Assembly: GCF_004309355.1 (NCBI RefSeq)
Contig: NZ_BJCC01000025.1
Coordinates: forward strand, 42,026 to 106,025
Length of the DNA: 64,000 nt
Source: Enterococcus florum
GTDB lineage: Bacteria > Bacillota > Bacilli > Lactobacillales > Enterococcaceae
Direction of reading: 5' to 3'
Shown here: one piece after another, positions 34,209 through 44,819 of the stretch
How the letters are laid out: each line of letters begins with the position of its first letter
How positions within the stretch are numbered: position 1 is the first letter of the stretch
Program-made: the position numbers and the translations under genes
Notes under the pieces: generated by a model
What the model was told of the DNA's origin: nothing
The model's database searches: none
Seen by the model: the letters and a program-made list of their open reading frames with translations, nothing else

Positions 34209-34385
34209 ATGCGAAATACTTGGCTGGAAGAACAGCTGCAAACTGTAAAGAACCCGGAAAATCAATTCGTTATCGAAGAAACGCTTCGGTACATTGAGCA
34301 ACTAGAGGACGATAACGAAAGCCTACAGGTTGCACTGGAAGGCAATATTTGGAGTCCTAAGAAATGGAATGAAAAAAAGACTTAA
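34209..34385 (+). CDS. Small uncharacterised protein
   Basis: A 58-residue acidic, helical protein (WLEEQLQTVKNPENQFVIEETLRYIEQLEDDNESLQ) with coiled-coil-like character. ATG 34209 is preceded by GAGGTGAG at good distance. No family recognised; its good ribosome site and clean flanks support a real gene. Confidence 0.6.
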   Translation: MRNTWLEEQLQTVKNPENQFVIEETLRYIEQLEDDNESLQVALEGNIWSPKKWNEKKT

Positions 34386-34400
34386 AACCATACTAAGATT

Positions 34401-34560
34401 AGAGGCTGGTACAAAAGTTTAGCTCCGAGAAATGAGCCAGTTCATCCGAAAATAGTTTCCCCTATTTTTGCGAGTATTCGGCTTATTTCCGAAAGAGCTG
34501 CTTCAGTCACACCGATTATACGGTTTTTAAAGAGACGATGACAGGTATGTTAAAGCCTCT
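34401..34560. repeat. AGAGGCT palindromic repeat, copy B (160 bp)
   Basis: Terminal AGAGGCT (34401-34407) and AGCCTCT (34554-34560). Inside, AGCTC..GAAATGAGCC pairs with GGCTTATTTC..GAGCT, CCGAA with TTCGG, and AAATAG with CTATTT around the centre. The right part holds CGATGACAGGTATG, also found in copy A in reverse complement. It looks like a non-coding MITE- or RUP-like element. Confidence 0.6.
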
Positions 34561-34877
34561 TAAGGTTTGATATATGCAAACCCATCGTGCTGCAAACGGA
34601 TCAAGTCCATTACTCCGGCTGGGACGACTTCTACTGCTTCATGTAAGTCGCTTTTTTCGACCCGGTATACCTTCATCGCACTGTTGCAAGCATGAAACTC
34701 AACAGTCGGATTATTCTCGATAAAGCTCATTTGATTCGGCAGCAAATAGCCTTGGATGGCTTCTCCATTGATCAAAAGGACGATCGTCGCATTGGGGTCG
34801 ACCTTCAATAGGTTATGGATATTGTGTCTTGCTTCGCTTAGCTTTCCTAACTCATCCACATGAAAAGCAACTTTCAT
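34560..34877 (-). CDS. DsrE/DsrF-like family protein
   Basis: A 105-residue protein with the DsrE-like alpha/beta fold: VAFHVDELGKLSEARHNIHNLL start, a TIVLLINGEAIQGYL strand and a conserved-position Cys in VEFHACNSAM. Family members transfer or bind sulfur; this stand-alone type is usually uncharacterised. Its stop codon overlaps the end of palindromic repeat B. Confidence 0.75.
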   Translation of the reverse strand: MKVAFHVDELGKLSEARHNIHNLLKVDPNATIVLLINGEAIQGYLLPNQMSFIENNPTVEFHACNSAMKVYRVEKSDLHEAVEVVPAGVMDLIRLQHDGFAYIKP

Positions 34878-35056
34878 TTCATGACACTCCCTTTTCGGAT
34901 TTTTTACCCCGAAGAATCTTTTTCCGCTTCTCAGTATAAATCATTCACGATGGCAAGCAAATCATCTGCTTATTCAAGAAAAAGAAAGAAAATAACAGAA
35001 AAATTCGTCAAAACAGCTGCCAAACAAAAAAAATCGTTTTTTTTTGGAAAAAGTTG

Positions 35057-35085
35057 TTTACAGTACGAGCTTTTTTGATTATGTT
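35057..35085 (+). promoter_or_regulatory. Promoter of the Na/Pi cotransporter-like gene
   Basis: TTTACA (35057-35062), a 17-base spacer and TATGTT (35080-35085), 40 bases ahead of the start codon. Confidence 0.5.
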
Positions 35086-35125
35086 AGGTGTGGTGGCTTT
35101 TAGAATGACAAATGGAGGATGTTAC

Positions 35126-36847
35126 ATGTCTTATCAAGAGATGCTATTTACCTTTATGGGCGGTCTAGGAATCTTTTTATTTGGGATCAAGTATTTAGGG
35201 GATGGGCTTCAAAAAGCGGCGGGGAACCGATTAAGAGAAATTTTAAACCGATTTACTTCGACTCCCTTGCGTGCCGTATTAGCAGGAATTATCGTAACCG
35301 GTTTGATTCAAAGCAGTTCTGGAACGACTGTATTGGCCGTTGGTCTGGTCAGTGCTGGCTTCATGACGCTAAAACAAGCGATCGGTGTCATCATGGGCGC
35401 AAATGTCGGGACGACTGTTACCGCGTTTATCATCGGATTCAATTTAAGTAAATATTCATTGCTGATCATCGGGATCGGTGCCTTGCTGCTCTTTTTCACA
35501 AAACGAAAATCGCTGCAATACACAGGCCAAATCTTGTTCGGTTTTGGCGCGCTTTTCTTTGGGTTGAAATTAATGGGCAACAGTATGGATCCGTTGCGGG
35601 AATTGCCGCAATTCAACGATTTAATGATCAGCGTATCTCACCATCCTGTTTTAGGTGTTGGCATCGGAACCTTGTTAACGATGGTTTTGCAAAGCTCCAG
35701 TGCCACAATCGGGATTTTACAGCAATTGTATATGCAAGGAAGTCTTGGTCTGAATGCGGCCTTGCCAATCTTATTTGGCGACAACATTGGAACCACCATC
35801 ACGGCGATCATTGCATCCTTGGGAGCCAGCATCGCAGCCAAACGGACCGCGGCCTCGCACGTGATCTTCAACTTAGTCGGTGCAATTATTTTTACACTCT
35901 TATTGACCCCTTTTACTCGGGTCGTCCTGATGATCTCCAACGGACTGGATCTAAATCCAGCGATGCAGATCGCGTTTGCTCACGGATTGTTCAATGTGTC
36001 CAATCTGCTGATCCAATTTTGGTTTATTCCGCAAATTGAGATTCTGGTCAAAAAGATCATTCCGGGAACAGAGAAGACACTCAATATTCGTCCGATCTCA
36101 TTTAATGAAAATTTTATTCACACCTCTCCTGTGATGGCTGTGGAACAAGCGAATTCTGAAGTCATTCAAATGGGGCGTTATGTCCTGTCGTCCTTAGAGT
36201 CTGCCAAAAAGTATTACCTCGACAACAAAGAGGAATGGCGTGAGGATGTCTTGCAATACGAAGAAGCAATTAATCAGTCAGATATCGAATTGACCGAATT
36301 TTTGGTTAAGATTTCCACTACCGAGCTTTCCGAACTAGAAAGCCAGGAACAAGCCATGCTGATGGAATTCACCAAGGATTTTGAACGGATGGGCGACCAT
36401 TGTGTCAACATCGTTCGCTATATCGAAGAATCGATCGAGCGGGAAGAAAAGCAACGTCAAAAAGATAAACGTCATGGCAAAAACAGCTCTAGAAAAAGCT
36501 ACATTGTTTATGATGAGGATTTAGAGCTGCTGTTTGACAAAGTTCATAAAAATATTCGTGATGCCTTGAGCGTGTTGGAAGATGACGATGCAGAACTGGC
36601 CCAAAGGATCTTAGATCGAGAAAACGAAGTCAACGAATTGGTAGAATTGCTGCGTGCAAAATACATTCGCCTGATGAATACTGGCGAAGGCCGTGCAGGT
36701 GACAGTGTTGTCTTCATTGACATCAGCTCGAACTTGGAACGCTCCAGCGATCGCACACGCCATATTGCCAAATATATTTTAGGAAACAAATACAATTTCA
36801 AATACGATACGAAAAACTTTCAATATGCAGAGCAGGAAGAACTCTAA
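35126..36847 (+). CDS. Na+/phosphate cotransporter-like protein (NptA/YjbB)
   Basis: A 573-residue protein with about nine membrane segments carrying the duplicated QSSS signature of the Na/Pi family (LIQSSSGTTVLAVG and VLQSSSATIGILQ), then a cytoplasmic PhoU-like helical domain in the C-terminal 220 residues (FERMGDHCVNI, LERSSDRTRHIA). It probably moves phosphate, with flux or export controlled by the PhoU-like part. Start 35126 follows GGAGG by 7 bases; the longer frame lacks a ribosome site. Confidence 0.88.
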   Translation: MSYQEMLFTFMGGLGIFLFGIKYLGDGLQKAAGNRLREILNRFTSTPLRAVLAGIIVTGLIQSSSGTTVLAVGLVSAGFMTLKQAIGVIMGANVGTTVTAFIIGFNLSKYSLLIIGIGALLLFFTKRKSLQYTGQILFGFGALFFGLKLMGNSMDPLRELPQFNDLMISVSHHPVLGVGIGTLLTMVLQSSSATIGILQQLYMQGSLGLNAALPILFGDNIGTTITAIIASLGASIAAKRTAASHVIFNLVGAIIFTLLLTPFTRVVLMISNGLDLNPAMQIAFAHGLFNVSNLLIQFWFIPQIEILVKKIIPGTEKTLNIRPISFNENFIHTSPVMAVEQANSEVIQMGRYVLSSLESAKKYYLDNKEEWREDVLQYEEAINQSDIELTEFLVKISTTELSELESQEQAMLMEFTKDFERMGDHCVNIVRYIEESIEREEKQRQKDKRHGKNSSRKSYIVYDEDLELLFDKVHKNIRDALSVLEDDDAELAQRILDRENEVNELVELLRAKYIRLMNTGEGRAGDSVVFIDISSNLERSSDRTRHIAKYILGNKYNFKYDTKNFQYAEQEEL

Positions 36848-36853
36848 ATAGCA

Positions 36854-36889
36854 GCATCGAGCACGTGACTGTGTGCTCGGTGCTTTTTT
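36854..36889 (+). terminator. Terminator of the Na/Pi cotransporter gene
   Basis: GCATCGAGCAC / GTGTGCTCGGTGC hairpin followed by six T. Confidence 0.8.
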
Positions 36890-36905
36890 AGTCATTGATG
36901 CAAAA

Positions 36906-36949
36906 AAAGACCTCGGAGCAGATAATTCCTTCTCTGCTTCGAGGTCTTT
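36906..36949 (-). terminator. Terminator of the trehalose operon
   Basis: AAAGACCTCG/CGAGGTCTTT with AGCAG/CTGCT inside, followed by TTTTTTTG on the minus strand, next to the treC stop. Confidence 0.8.
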
Positions 36950-36956
36950 CAATGAG

Positions 36957-38585
36957 TTAAACTAAAATCGCCATACTTTGATAAGGTTTTAAGAACAAGG
37001 TTTCCTGCAGTTCAGTCTGACCATAATTGTCGATCAACCGTTCACCTGCCAAAAATTCTGCTGGAATCGGGATCTCGGTTTCTTTGGCGAAGAAATTATT
37101 GATCACCAGCAATTTCTGATCCTGATATTCTCGCAGATAGGCATAAACCTCGGGATGATGCGGTGCGTAAGCAGTGTAACTGCCTTCTGCAATGATCGGA
37201 TGCGTCTTCCGCAGCTGGATCAATTTTTGATAATAAGCAAAGATCGATCCTTCCGTAATTTCCTCTGCTACATTGATTCCCTTTAAATGCTTGCCTACAG
37301 ACAGCCATGGCTTCACCGTCGAGAATCCCGCGTGTTTCCCAGCATCCCATTGCATCGGTATCCGAGCGTTATCTCGCGATTTGCTTTTGACGATCTCAAA
37401 GGCTTTTGTTTCGCTATGGCCTTGAGCAAGCAGCTTTTGATATGCGTTTAAGCTCTCCACATCGACATACTCTTCCATTGTATCAAAGTCAGGATCAAGC
37501 ATACCAATTTCTTCGCCCATGTAAATATATGGCGTTCCGCGATTCAAATGTATGGCCGCAGCCAACATCTTCGCTCCTTCAACACGATAGTTTTCCACAT
37601 CTACGAACCGGTTTAGTGCTCTCGGCTGATCATGGTTATTCCAGAACCAAGCGTTCCACCCGCCATTTTGACTCATTTGTGTTCCCCACGTGTGGAACAA
37701 TTCCTTCAGTTTTTCAAAATCAAAGGGGCCGTTGGTCCATTTTTGCCCTTCTTGATAATCCACCTTTAAATGATGGAAGTTGAAGGTCATACTCAACTCA
37801 TTGCGTTTCGGCTGGGTATACAAAATACAATTTTCAATTGTGGTCGAGCTCATTTCACCGACCGTGATGATCTCAGGATCCTTGCCATAAGTCGCTTGAT
37901 TCATCATTTGAAGATATTGATGATTGACCGGTCGATCTGTGTATTCTGGTTTCCCCTCGTCCACTTGATTATCTTTCAACACTTCATCTTTTCCGATCAC
38001 GTTGATGACATCAAAACGGAAGCCCTTGACGCCCTTTTCCATCCAAAACCGGACTACATTAAACAACTCTTCCCGCACTTCCGGGTTGCGCCAGTTTAGA
38101 TCAGCTTGCGTTTTGTCGTACAGATGCAGATAATACTTTCCACTATTACCAAAAGGCTCCCAGGCCTCTCCGCCGAATTTCGACTGCCAATCGGTTCGCT
38201 GGTCGGCTTCTCTTATGATGAAATAATCCTGATACTTTTGCTCGCCAGCTAATGCCCTTTGAAACCACTCATGCTCTATCGAAACATGGTTCAACACCAT
38301 GTCCAGCATCACATCGATGCCGTGCGCATGCGCTTTTTCTATCAGTTGATCAAATTCCTCCATCGTTCCAAACGTTGGATTGATGGCACAATAATCTGCG
38401 ATATCGTACCCGTTGTCTTTTTGGGGACTAGGATAGATCGGACTCAGCCAGATCATATCCACGCCTAGCTGGCTTAAATACGGAATCTTTTGAATGACTC
38501 CTGCCAGATCCCCGATCCCATCCTGATTGGTGTCCAAAAAAGATTTGGGATAGATTTGATAAATTACTTTATCCTTAAACGACAT
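36957..38585 (-). CDS. treC: Trehalose-6-phosphate hydrolase
   Basis: A 542-residue GH13 enzyme hydrolysing trehalose 6-phosphate to glucose and glucose 6-phosphate. GH13 motifs: DMVLNHVS (region I), GFRFDVINV with the nucleophile Asp (II), TVGEMSS with the acid/base Glu (III) and WNNHDQPR (IV). The N-terminal KDKVIYQIYPKSF and KDNGYDIADY are typical of TreC/oligo-1,6-glucosidases. Start 38585 follows AGGAGGAAGGA. It is downstream of the trehalose PTS gene and near treR, which favours TreC over a generic alpha-glucosidase. Confidence 0.93.
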   Translation of the reverse strand: MSFKDKVIYQIYPKSFLDTNQDGIGDLAGVIQKIPYLSQLGVDMIWLSPIYPSPQKDNGYDIADYCAINPTFGTMEEFDQLIEKAHAHGIDVMLDMVLNHVSIEHEWFQRALAGEQKYQDYFIIREADQRTDWQSKFGGEAWEPFGNSGKYYLHLYDKTQADLNWRNPEVREELFNVVRFWMEKGVKGFRFDVINVIGKDEVLKDNQVDEGKPEYTDRPVNHQYLQMMNQATYGKDPEIITVGEMSSTTIENCILYTQPKRNELSMTFNFHHLKVDYQEGQKWTNGPFDFEKLKELFHTWGTQMSQNGGWNAWFWNNHDQPRALNRFVDVENYRVEGAKMLAAAIHLNRGTPYIYMGEEIGMLDPDFDTMEEYVDVESLNAYQKLLAQGHSETKAFEIVKSKSRDNARIPMQWDAGKHAGFSTVKPWLSVGKHLKGINVAEEITEGSIFAYYQKLIQLRKTHPIIAEGSYTAYAPHHPEVYAYLREYQDQKLLVINNFFAKETEIPIPAEFLAGERLIDNYGQTELQETLFLKPYQSMAILV

Positions 38586-38611
38586 GTCCTTCCTCCTACG
38601 CAATTGCTGCT

Positions 38612-38770
38612 TTAAAATTGAGTGACCCTCATGATGGCTTGGTCCTCCATGACAGCGTTTGAATCCATAAGCGGATCCACTTGAAAATCTGTTGGGTTGG
38701 TAACGATCACAGGGGTTTGTGTTTCATACCCGGCGGCTTGAATAGCAGCCAAATCAAATTCCATCAACAA
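38612..38770 (-). pseudogene. Severed 3' end of the trehalose PTS EIIA domain
   Basis: In frame after the TAA at 38771-38773, 52 more codons remain open and encode the expected end of a glucose-type EIIA domain (FDLAAIQAAGYETQTPVIVTN ... AIMRVTQF), stopping at 38612. The interrupting TAA is one transition from CAA (Gln). The remnant shows no further damage, so the stop is recent or an error. Confidence 0.75.
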
Positions 38771-40573
<1,803 letters not shown>

Positions 40574-40575
40574 TT

Positions 40576-40593
40576 AACTTGTATGGATAAGTT
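40576..40593. promoter_or_regulatory. TreR operator at treP
   Basis: AACTTGTATGGATAAGTT, an imperfect palindrome just downstream of the treP promoter. The same motif in reverse complement precedes treR. Confidence 0.7.
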
Positions 40594-40606
40594 TCCTTAC
40601 ACTTTT

Positions 40607-40644
40607 ACTATAAGAGAAAATAAAAAATAAGTAAATCGCTTACA
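40607..40644 (-). promoter_or_regulatory. treP promoter with overlapping cre-like site
   Basis: TTTACT (40630-40635), a 17-base spacer and TATAGT (40607-40612) on the minus strand. TGTAAGCGATTTACT (40630-40644) overlaps the -35 and fits the CcpA cre consensus, indicating glucose repression. Confidence 0.65.
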
Positions 40645-40816
40645 CTTTTTGCTCTTTTCTTAATTATGAGTGTTTTCTAATATTTACCCAGTCAAGTCTC
40701 TCACATAGCCGTCAAATCTGCCTTGTTCTATCAGACATGTAGGCAAAATAAAAAACAAGTACTCACTGATTATTCAGTTAAATAAGTTTTTACTCATAAA
40801 AGTATCGAAGAAAGCA
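40645..40816. other. Divergent treP-treR intergenic region, nothing further seen
   Basis: The 322-base gap between treP and treR holds the two promoters, two TreR operators and a cre-like site annotated separately. The middle part listed here is AT-rich without other recognisable elements. Confidence 0.5.
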
Positions 40817-40868
40817 TTTACTTTTCCAATAATTCATTTTATACTTTAATTACTTATCCGTACAAGTT
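40817..40868 (+). promoter_or_regulatory. treR promoter and TreR operator
   Basis: TTTACT (40817-40822), a 17-base spacer and TATACT (40840-40845), followed by ACTTATCCGTACAAGTT at 40852-40868. That is the reverse complement of the treP operator with one change, placing autorepression at the transcription start. Confidence 0.7.
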
Positions 40869-40880
40869 AGGAGGAACACG

Positions 40881-41603
40881 ATGAAAACCTATGAAATCAT
40901 TTACCAAACGATCGAACGCGGCATTTTGAAAAAGGTCTACGAGCCGGGAACCTACTTACCTAGTGAAAGTCAGCTGCGCAAAACCTATAATGTTTCCCGC
41001 GACACGGTTCGTAAAGCCTTATCCTTATTGATGGCCAACGGTTACATCCAGAAAATCCAAGGCAAAGGCTCACTGGTTCTAAAACGCGAACAGCTAAGAT
41101 TTCCTGTTTCTGGCTTGACCAGCTTCAAAGAGTTGCAGAAATCGTATGGCTACGACAGCACCACGGGTATTGTCAGTTTGACTAAATTGATGATCGATGA
41201 TGAACTGGCACGACTAACAGGGTTTGAGACTGGACAATCCTGTTGGGCACTGATTCGCACCCGGCAGATCGACGGTAAAAAGGTGATTCTGGATAAAGAT
41301 CTGTTGTTGGAACAATTAGTTCCGGAGATCGACACCGAGATCGCTAAAGATTCGATCTATCGTTACTTAGAGAATGACCTGCATCTGACAATTTCGTTTG
41401 CGGAAAAAGAAATCACGATCGATAGCCTCACAGAGGAAGACCGATCATTATTGGATCTCAATCAGCACGATATCAACATTGTTTCTGTGAAAAGCCGCGT
41501 CTACACCGCTGATGCGCAACAGTTCCAATATACTGAAAGCCGGCATCAGGTTGACAAATTTCGCTTTTACGACTTTGCCCGGCGGAATCCTTCGACAATT
41601 TAA
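40881..41603 (+). CDS. treR: Trehalose operon repressor, GntR family
   Basis: A 240-residue GntR/HutC-type regulator: winged helix at residues 5-70 (GTYLPSESQLRKTYNVSRDTVRKAL, GYIQKIQGKGS) and a UTRA effector domain (RTRQIDGKKVILDKDLL; KEITIDSLTEEDRSLL) that in TreR binds trehalose 6-phosphate. Divergent from treP-treC, with operators at both promoters. AGGAGG precedes the ATG. Confidence 0.92.
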   Translation: MKTYEIIYQTIERGILKKVYEPGTYLPSESQLRKTYNVSRDTVRKALSLLMANGYIQKIQGKGSLVLKREQLRFPVSGLTSFKELQKSYGYDSTTGIVSLTKLMIDDELARLTGFETGQSCWALIRTRQIDGKKVILDKDLLLEQLVPEIDTEIAKDSIYRYLENDLHLTISFAEKEITIDSLTEEDRSLLDLNQHDINIVSVKSRVYTADAQQFQYTESRHQVDKFRFYDFARRNPSTI

Positions 41604-41631
41604 AAAAGAAGGTCCAGTTGGGCCTTCTTTT
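41604..41631. terminator. Bidirectional terminator between treR and the MerR gene
   Basis: AAAAGAAGG(TCC)/(GG)CCTTCTTTT hairpin between convergent genes. Confidence 0.8.
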
Positions 41632-42478
41632 ATTTCCACAAATTCTCGGGACGTTTCCTCACTGGAATCTGCATTCGAATAAACATCGTTCGATTCATGG
41701 CATCGGTTTTATTTTTTTCATAAACGACTTCGCAGACATAGTCGCCAGTCACTTGATAGTTTTTCTGTCGCAGCGCCATTTCAAATTTGCTTAGTGCCGG
41801 CAGTTCCTCTCGAAAGGAATGACAATAAAAGGTAGCATATAGCCCGCCCTTCAACGTTTTTCGCGGTTTCAATTGGTGCGGTGTAAAGATGAACAGCTCC
41901 TTTGAAATAAACTGTTCAGCCAAAAACTGCTTCATCGGCATGATCGAACCAACACGATTGAAGCGGCCAACAGGGATTGTCAACTGACTGACATGAGTCT
42001 TGAACTCCCGCAGATAAAATTCGTATTCTTCATCAGACATCTCGTAGATATTTTTATCGATCGTATAGGTCAGGATCGGCCGCTCCGGAAATTCCGCAAT
42101 CTCGACCTCCGTTTGATGCTGCTTCTCTTGAAAAATCAACGCACCTGCCTGAAAGGACTCGATATCTTCCAGTTGCTGCTTCAACCGCTCTTGCTGATAC
42201 AGCAGCTCCGTTTTTTTCTTTTCTACCGTATGGCTTAGTTCAGCCAAGCCCTCCGTGTCATTCATAATATGTTTGATTTCATCCAATGAAAAGTTGAATT
42301 GTTTGAGAAACTGAATATTATCGACGGCGGCGGACTGATTGATGTGATAGTAGCGGTATTTACTGTTTTTATTGATGTACGCCGGATGCAGCAGATCGAT
42401 CTGCTCGTAGTAGCGCAATGTTTGAACCGAGAGATCATTGTATTTCGCAAAATCCCCGATTTTCATTCTCGAAAACAT
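41630..42478 (-). CDS. MerR-family regulator with GyrI-like ligand domain
   Basis: A 282-residue regulator. The N-terminal MerR helix-turn-helix (KIGDFAKYNDLSVQTLRYYEQIDLLHPAYI) is followed by a coiled coil (KKKTELLYQQERLKQQLEDIE) and a C-terminal BmrR/GyrI-like effector domain. Start 42478 is 8 bases after GGGAGAG. It is divergent from a dehydrogenase gene whose promoter has the 19-bp spacer characteristic of MerR activation, so that gene is the likely target. Confidence 0.88.
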   Translation of the reverse strand: MFSRMKIGDFAKYNDLSVQTLRYYEQIDLLHPAYINKNSKYRYYHINQSAAVDNIQFLKQFNFSLDEIKHIMNDTEGLAELSHTVEKKKTELLYQQERLKQQLEDIESFQAGALIFQEKQHQTEVEIAEFPERPILTYTIDKNIYEMSDEEYEFYLREFKTHVSQLTIPVGRFNRVGSIMPMKQFLAEQFISKELFIFTPHQLKPRKTLKGGLYATFYCHSFREELPALSKFEMALRQKNYQVTGDYVCEVVYEKNKTDAMNRTMFIRMQIPVRKRPENLWK

Positions 42479-42493
42479 TTTCAAAACTCTCCC

Positions 42494-42524
42494 TTGACTC
42501 TATAGTTGCTATAGATATTATACT
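42494..42524 (+). promoter_or_regulatory. MerR-type promoter with 19-bp spacer
   Basis: TTGACT (42494-42499), a 19-base spacer containing the dyad CTATAG-TTG-CTATAG, and TATACT (42519-42524). The stretched spacer is typical of promoters activated by DNA untwisting by MerR proteins; the MerR gene is divergent. Confidence 0.75.
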
Positions 42525-42566
42525 ATTATTGTGAAACAACACACAATATATTTAGGAGGGGTTTTT

Positions 42567-43595
42567 ATGCGTTTGCAAAAGATCAAAGTGATTCAGTACG
42601 GGTGCGGAAAAATGGCCAAGGTCATCATTAATTACCTTTACGAACACGGCGCAGAAATCGTTGGGGCAATTGACACGAATCCTGATGTTGTCGGCAAGGA
42701 CATTGGTGAATTTGCGGAACTAGGATTTGCGACCGGTGTGAAAATTTCAGACGATGCACAACAAGTTTTTAACCAATGTGATGCAGATGTGGCTTTAGTG
42801 ACCATCTTCAGCTACATGCCGGAAATGACCGAATTCTACGAACTTTGCTTGAAAAACAATATCAATATCTTGACTACTTGTGAAGAAGCGATCTATCCAT
42901 GGAACACATCACCGGCAGAAACCAACCGCCTAGATAAGTTGGCCAAAGAACACGATGTGACCATCATGGGAACCGGGATGCAGGACATTTACTGGGTCAA
43001 CATGCCATGCTTGATGATGGCGGGAATGAATAAAATCAAAAAGGTCAAAGGAGCGGTCAGCTACAATGTTGAAGATTATGGCTTGGCTTTGGCGCAAGCG
43101 CACGGCGCTGGCTATGATTTGGACCGTTTTGACAAAGAGATCGCTCAAGCCGAAAGCCTGCCATCTTACATGTGGAATGCTGGAGAGGCGATCTGTTCGA
43201 AAATGAACTGGACGGTACAAAGCATTTCGCAAAAGAGTGTTCCTTTTACTTTGAATGAAGAGGTTTATTCTGAAACATTAGGACGAACCATTTCTGCTGG
43301 AGAGGCGATCGGTATGTCGGCAGTAACCACGATCATGACACATCAAGGCGTCGAATTAGAAGTAGAATGTATCGGAAAAGTATACCGTGAAACAGATGGC
43401 GACATGTGCGATTGGGAAATCACAGGAGATCCTGACATGGTCTTCTCATTGGATAAACCAGATACGGTACGCCACACCTGCGCCACCATCGTCAATCGGA
43501 TTCCATCTGTGATCAATGCCCCAGCCGGCTTCGTTACAGCTGAAAAAGTCGATGGATTACGTTACATGACTTATCCAATGCATATGTATTTGTAA
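42567..43595 (+). CDS. DapB-like NAD(P)-dependent dehydrogenase (2,4-diaminopentanoate dehydrogenase-like)
   Basis: A 342-residue protein with an N-terminal Rossmann motif ([14 protein letters not shown]) and a dihydrodipicolinate-reductase-like layout. It resembles 2,4-diaminopentanoate dehydrogenase (Ord) of ornithine fermentation, but no other ornithine-degradation gene is nearby. Start 42567 follows AGGAGGGG; an upstream frame lacks such a site. It is a single-gene unit under a MerR-type promoter with a terminator after it. The inducer and substrate are unknown. Confidence 0.75.
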   Translation: MRLQKIKVIQYGCGKMAKVIINYLYEHGAEIVGAIDTNPDVVGKDIGEFAELGFATGVKISDDAQQVFNQCDADVALVTIFSYMPEMTEFYELCLKNNINILTTCEEAIYPWNTSPAETNRLDKLAKEHDVTIMGTGMQDIYWVNMPCLMMAGMNKIKKVKGAVSYNVEDYGLALAQAHGAGYDLDRFDKEIAQAESLPSYMWNAGEAICSKMNWTVQSISQKSVPFTLNEEVYSETLGRTISAGEAIGMSAVTTIMTHQGVELEVECIGKVYRETDGDMCDWEITGDPDMVFSLDKPDTVRHTCATIVNRIPSVINAPAGFVTAEKVDGLRYMTYPMHMYL

Positions 43596-43599
43596 AAAG

Positions 43600-43640
43600 A
43601 AATCCCCTTGCCACAGGCAGTGTTTGTGGCAAGGGGATTT
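43600..43640. terminator. Bidirectional terminator
   Basis: A perfect 15-bp stem (AAATCCCCTTGCCAC / GTGGCAAGGGGATTT) between the convergent DapB-like and phosphohexuloisomerase genes. Confidence 0.88.
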
Positions 43641-43641
43641 T

Positions 43642-44184
43642 CTATTCAACATTTACATGCGCATGCAAGGCGGCTTCATTTGAAGTATCGTCTCGTTTCG
43701 CCAGCTTCAGAGTCAGTGTATCTAACGTGATGTGTACGGTTTGGTCAAACAATGTAGACAATAGCTGAATAGATTGAACCCCCGCTCCGGTTTTGGTTGC
43801 TCCCGGCACTATGATCACTTGATCTGCCATTTTGGCTAAAGGAGATTCTGGATCACTAGTCAACACCACGATATCCAATCCGATTTTCTTGGCAGCCTCT
43901 GTATCCGCCACAATACTTTTGGTCGTTCCTGAACCAGAAATCGCTACCCAAGTATCCCCTTTTTGAATCGAAGGAGTAATAGTCTCCCCCATGACGTAAT
44001 CTGTGTAACCGATGTGCATCAGCCGCATAGCAAAGCCTTTAGCCTGAAAGCCACTGCGGCCTGCTCCGATCACAAAAATTCGTTTATTTTTTTGGAAAAG
44101 CGGCATAGCCTCTTCCAATTGCTTCTCATCTATCAGTTTCATGACTTGATTGATCTCGGTCATAATGGCATCAATTGTATTCAT
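43642..44184 (-). CDS. hxlB: 6-phospho-3-hexuloisomerase-like SIS protein
   Basis: A 180-residue SIS-domain isomerase (FVIGAGRSGFQAKGFAMRLMHIG; WVAISGSGTTKSIV; the C-terminal ITLDTLTLKL helix), matching the PHI family that interconverts arabino-3-hexulose 6-phosphate and fructose 6-phosphate. Its ATG overlaps the stop of the preceding synthase gene (ATGA), so the two are translationally coupled. It is the last gene of the LacI-controlled operon. Confidence 0.88.
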   Translation of the reverse strand: MNTIDAIMTEINQVMKLIDEKQLEEAMPLFQKNKRIFVIGAGRSGFQAKGFAMRLMHIGYTDYVMGETITPSIQKGDTWVAISGSGTTKSIVADTEAAKKIGLDIVVLTSDPESPLAKMADQVIIVPGATKTGAGVQSIQLLSTLFDQTVHITLDTLTLKLAKRDDTSNEAALHAHVNVE

Positions 44185-44807
44185 GATTGGATTCCCTCCA
44201 TAAATTGAGTTGCTGCTTGAATGGGCTCTGCAGCCTTGGTGATTTTTGAGCCTACGATCACTATTTCGATCAGCCCCTGTTTTGCTAACGCTTGTGCCTG
44301 AGTCAAATCGATACCACCAGCAATCGCTAAACGCTTGATTTGGGGAAATTTCTGGTGAAATTCGGCAACACTGGCAACCGTATCCTGTTTGTCTTTGCGA
44401 TCGACCGAATGATGAAGGGCATAGATGGCCTGTTCAAAATCTGCGATCTGATGCATTTTTTCTTCATTCACTTCCAGTAAATCGATCATCATGGTTTTGT
44501 CTTGAGCTTGGCTAACCGCATAGCAGGCGGCCAATGTATCATAAGAGGCGGCTCCCATGGCAGTAACGATGTCTGCCCCAAATCGGTAAGCTTGCTGAAA
44601 TTCATACGCCCCTTCATCTATGGTTTTGCTGTCGACTAACAGGGTAGACGTAGTCAGCACCTCACGAATCTTTTCGATTGCCAAATTCCCGTAATCTTTG
44701 ACCAACGATGTACCCATTTCCAATATGTCCGTTTTTCCGTCTAAGGCAGCGGCTAAAGCCACAGCCTCTTCTAACGATACGCGATCAATCGCGGTTTGTA
44801 AGTTCAT
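44181..44807 (-). CDS. hxlA: 3-hexulose-6-phosphate synthase-like protein
   Basis: A 208-residue TIM-barrel protein of the OMPDC superfamily. The DxKxxD catalytic motif is DSKTID at about residue 58, the phosphate-binding IAGGIDLTQA and IVGSKIT loops are at the C-terminus. HPS condenses formaldehyde with ribulose 5-phosphate; the reverse reaction supplies ribulose 5-phosphate. 3-Keto-L-gulonate-6-phosphate decarboxylase is the main alternative, but coupling to a PHI gene favours HPS. Confidence 0.82.
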   Translation of the reverse strand: MNLQTAIDRVSLEEAVALAAALDGKTDILEMGTSLVKDYGNLAIEKIREVLTTSTLLVDSKTIDEGAYEFQQAYRFGADIVTAMGAASYDTLAACYAVSQAQDKTMMIDLLEVNEEKMHQIADFEQAIYALHHSVDRKDKQDTVASVAEFHQKFPQIKRLAIAGGIDLTQAQALAKQGLIEIVIVGSKITKAAEPIQAATQFMEGIQS

Positions 44808-44819
44808 TTTTCCACTTCC

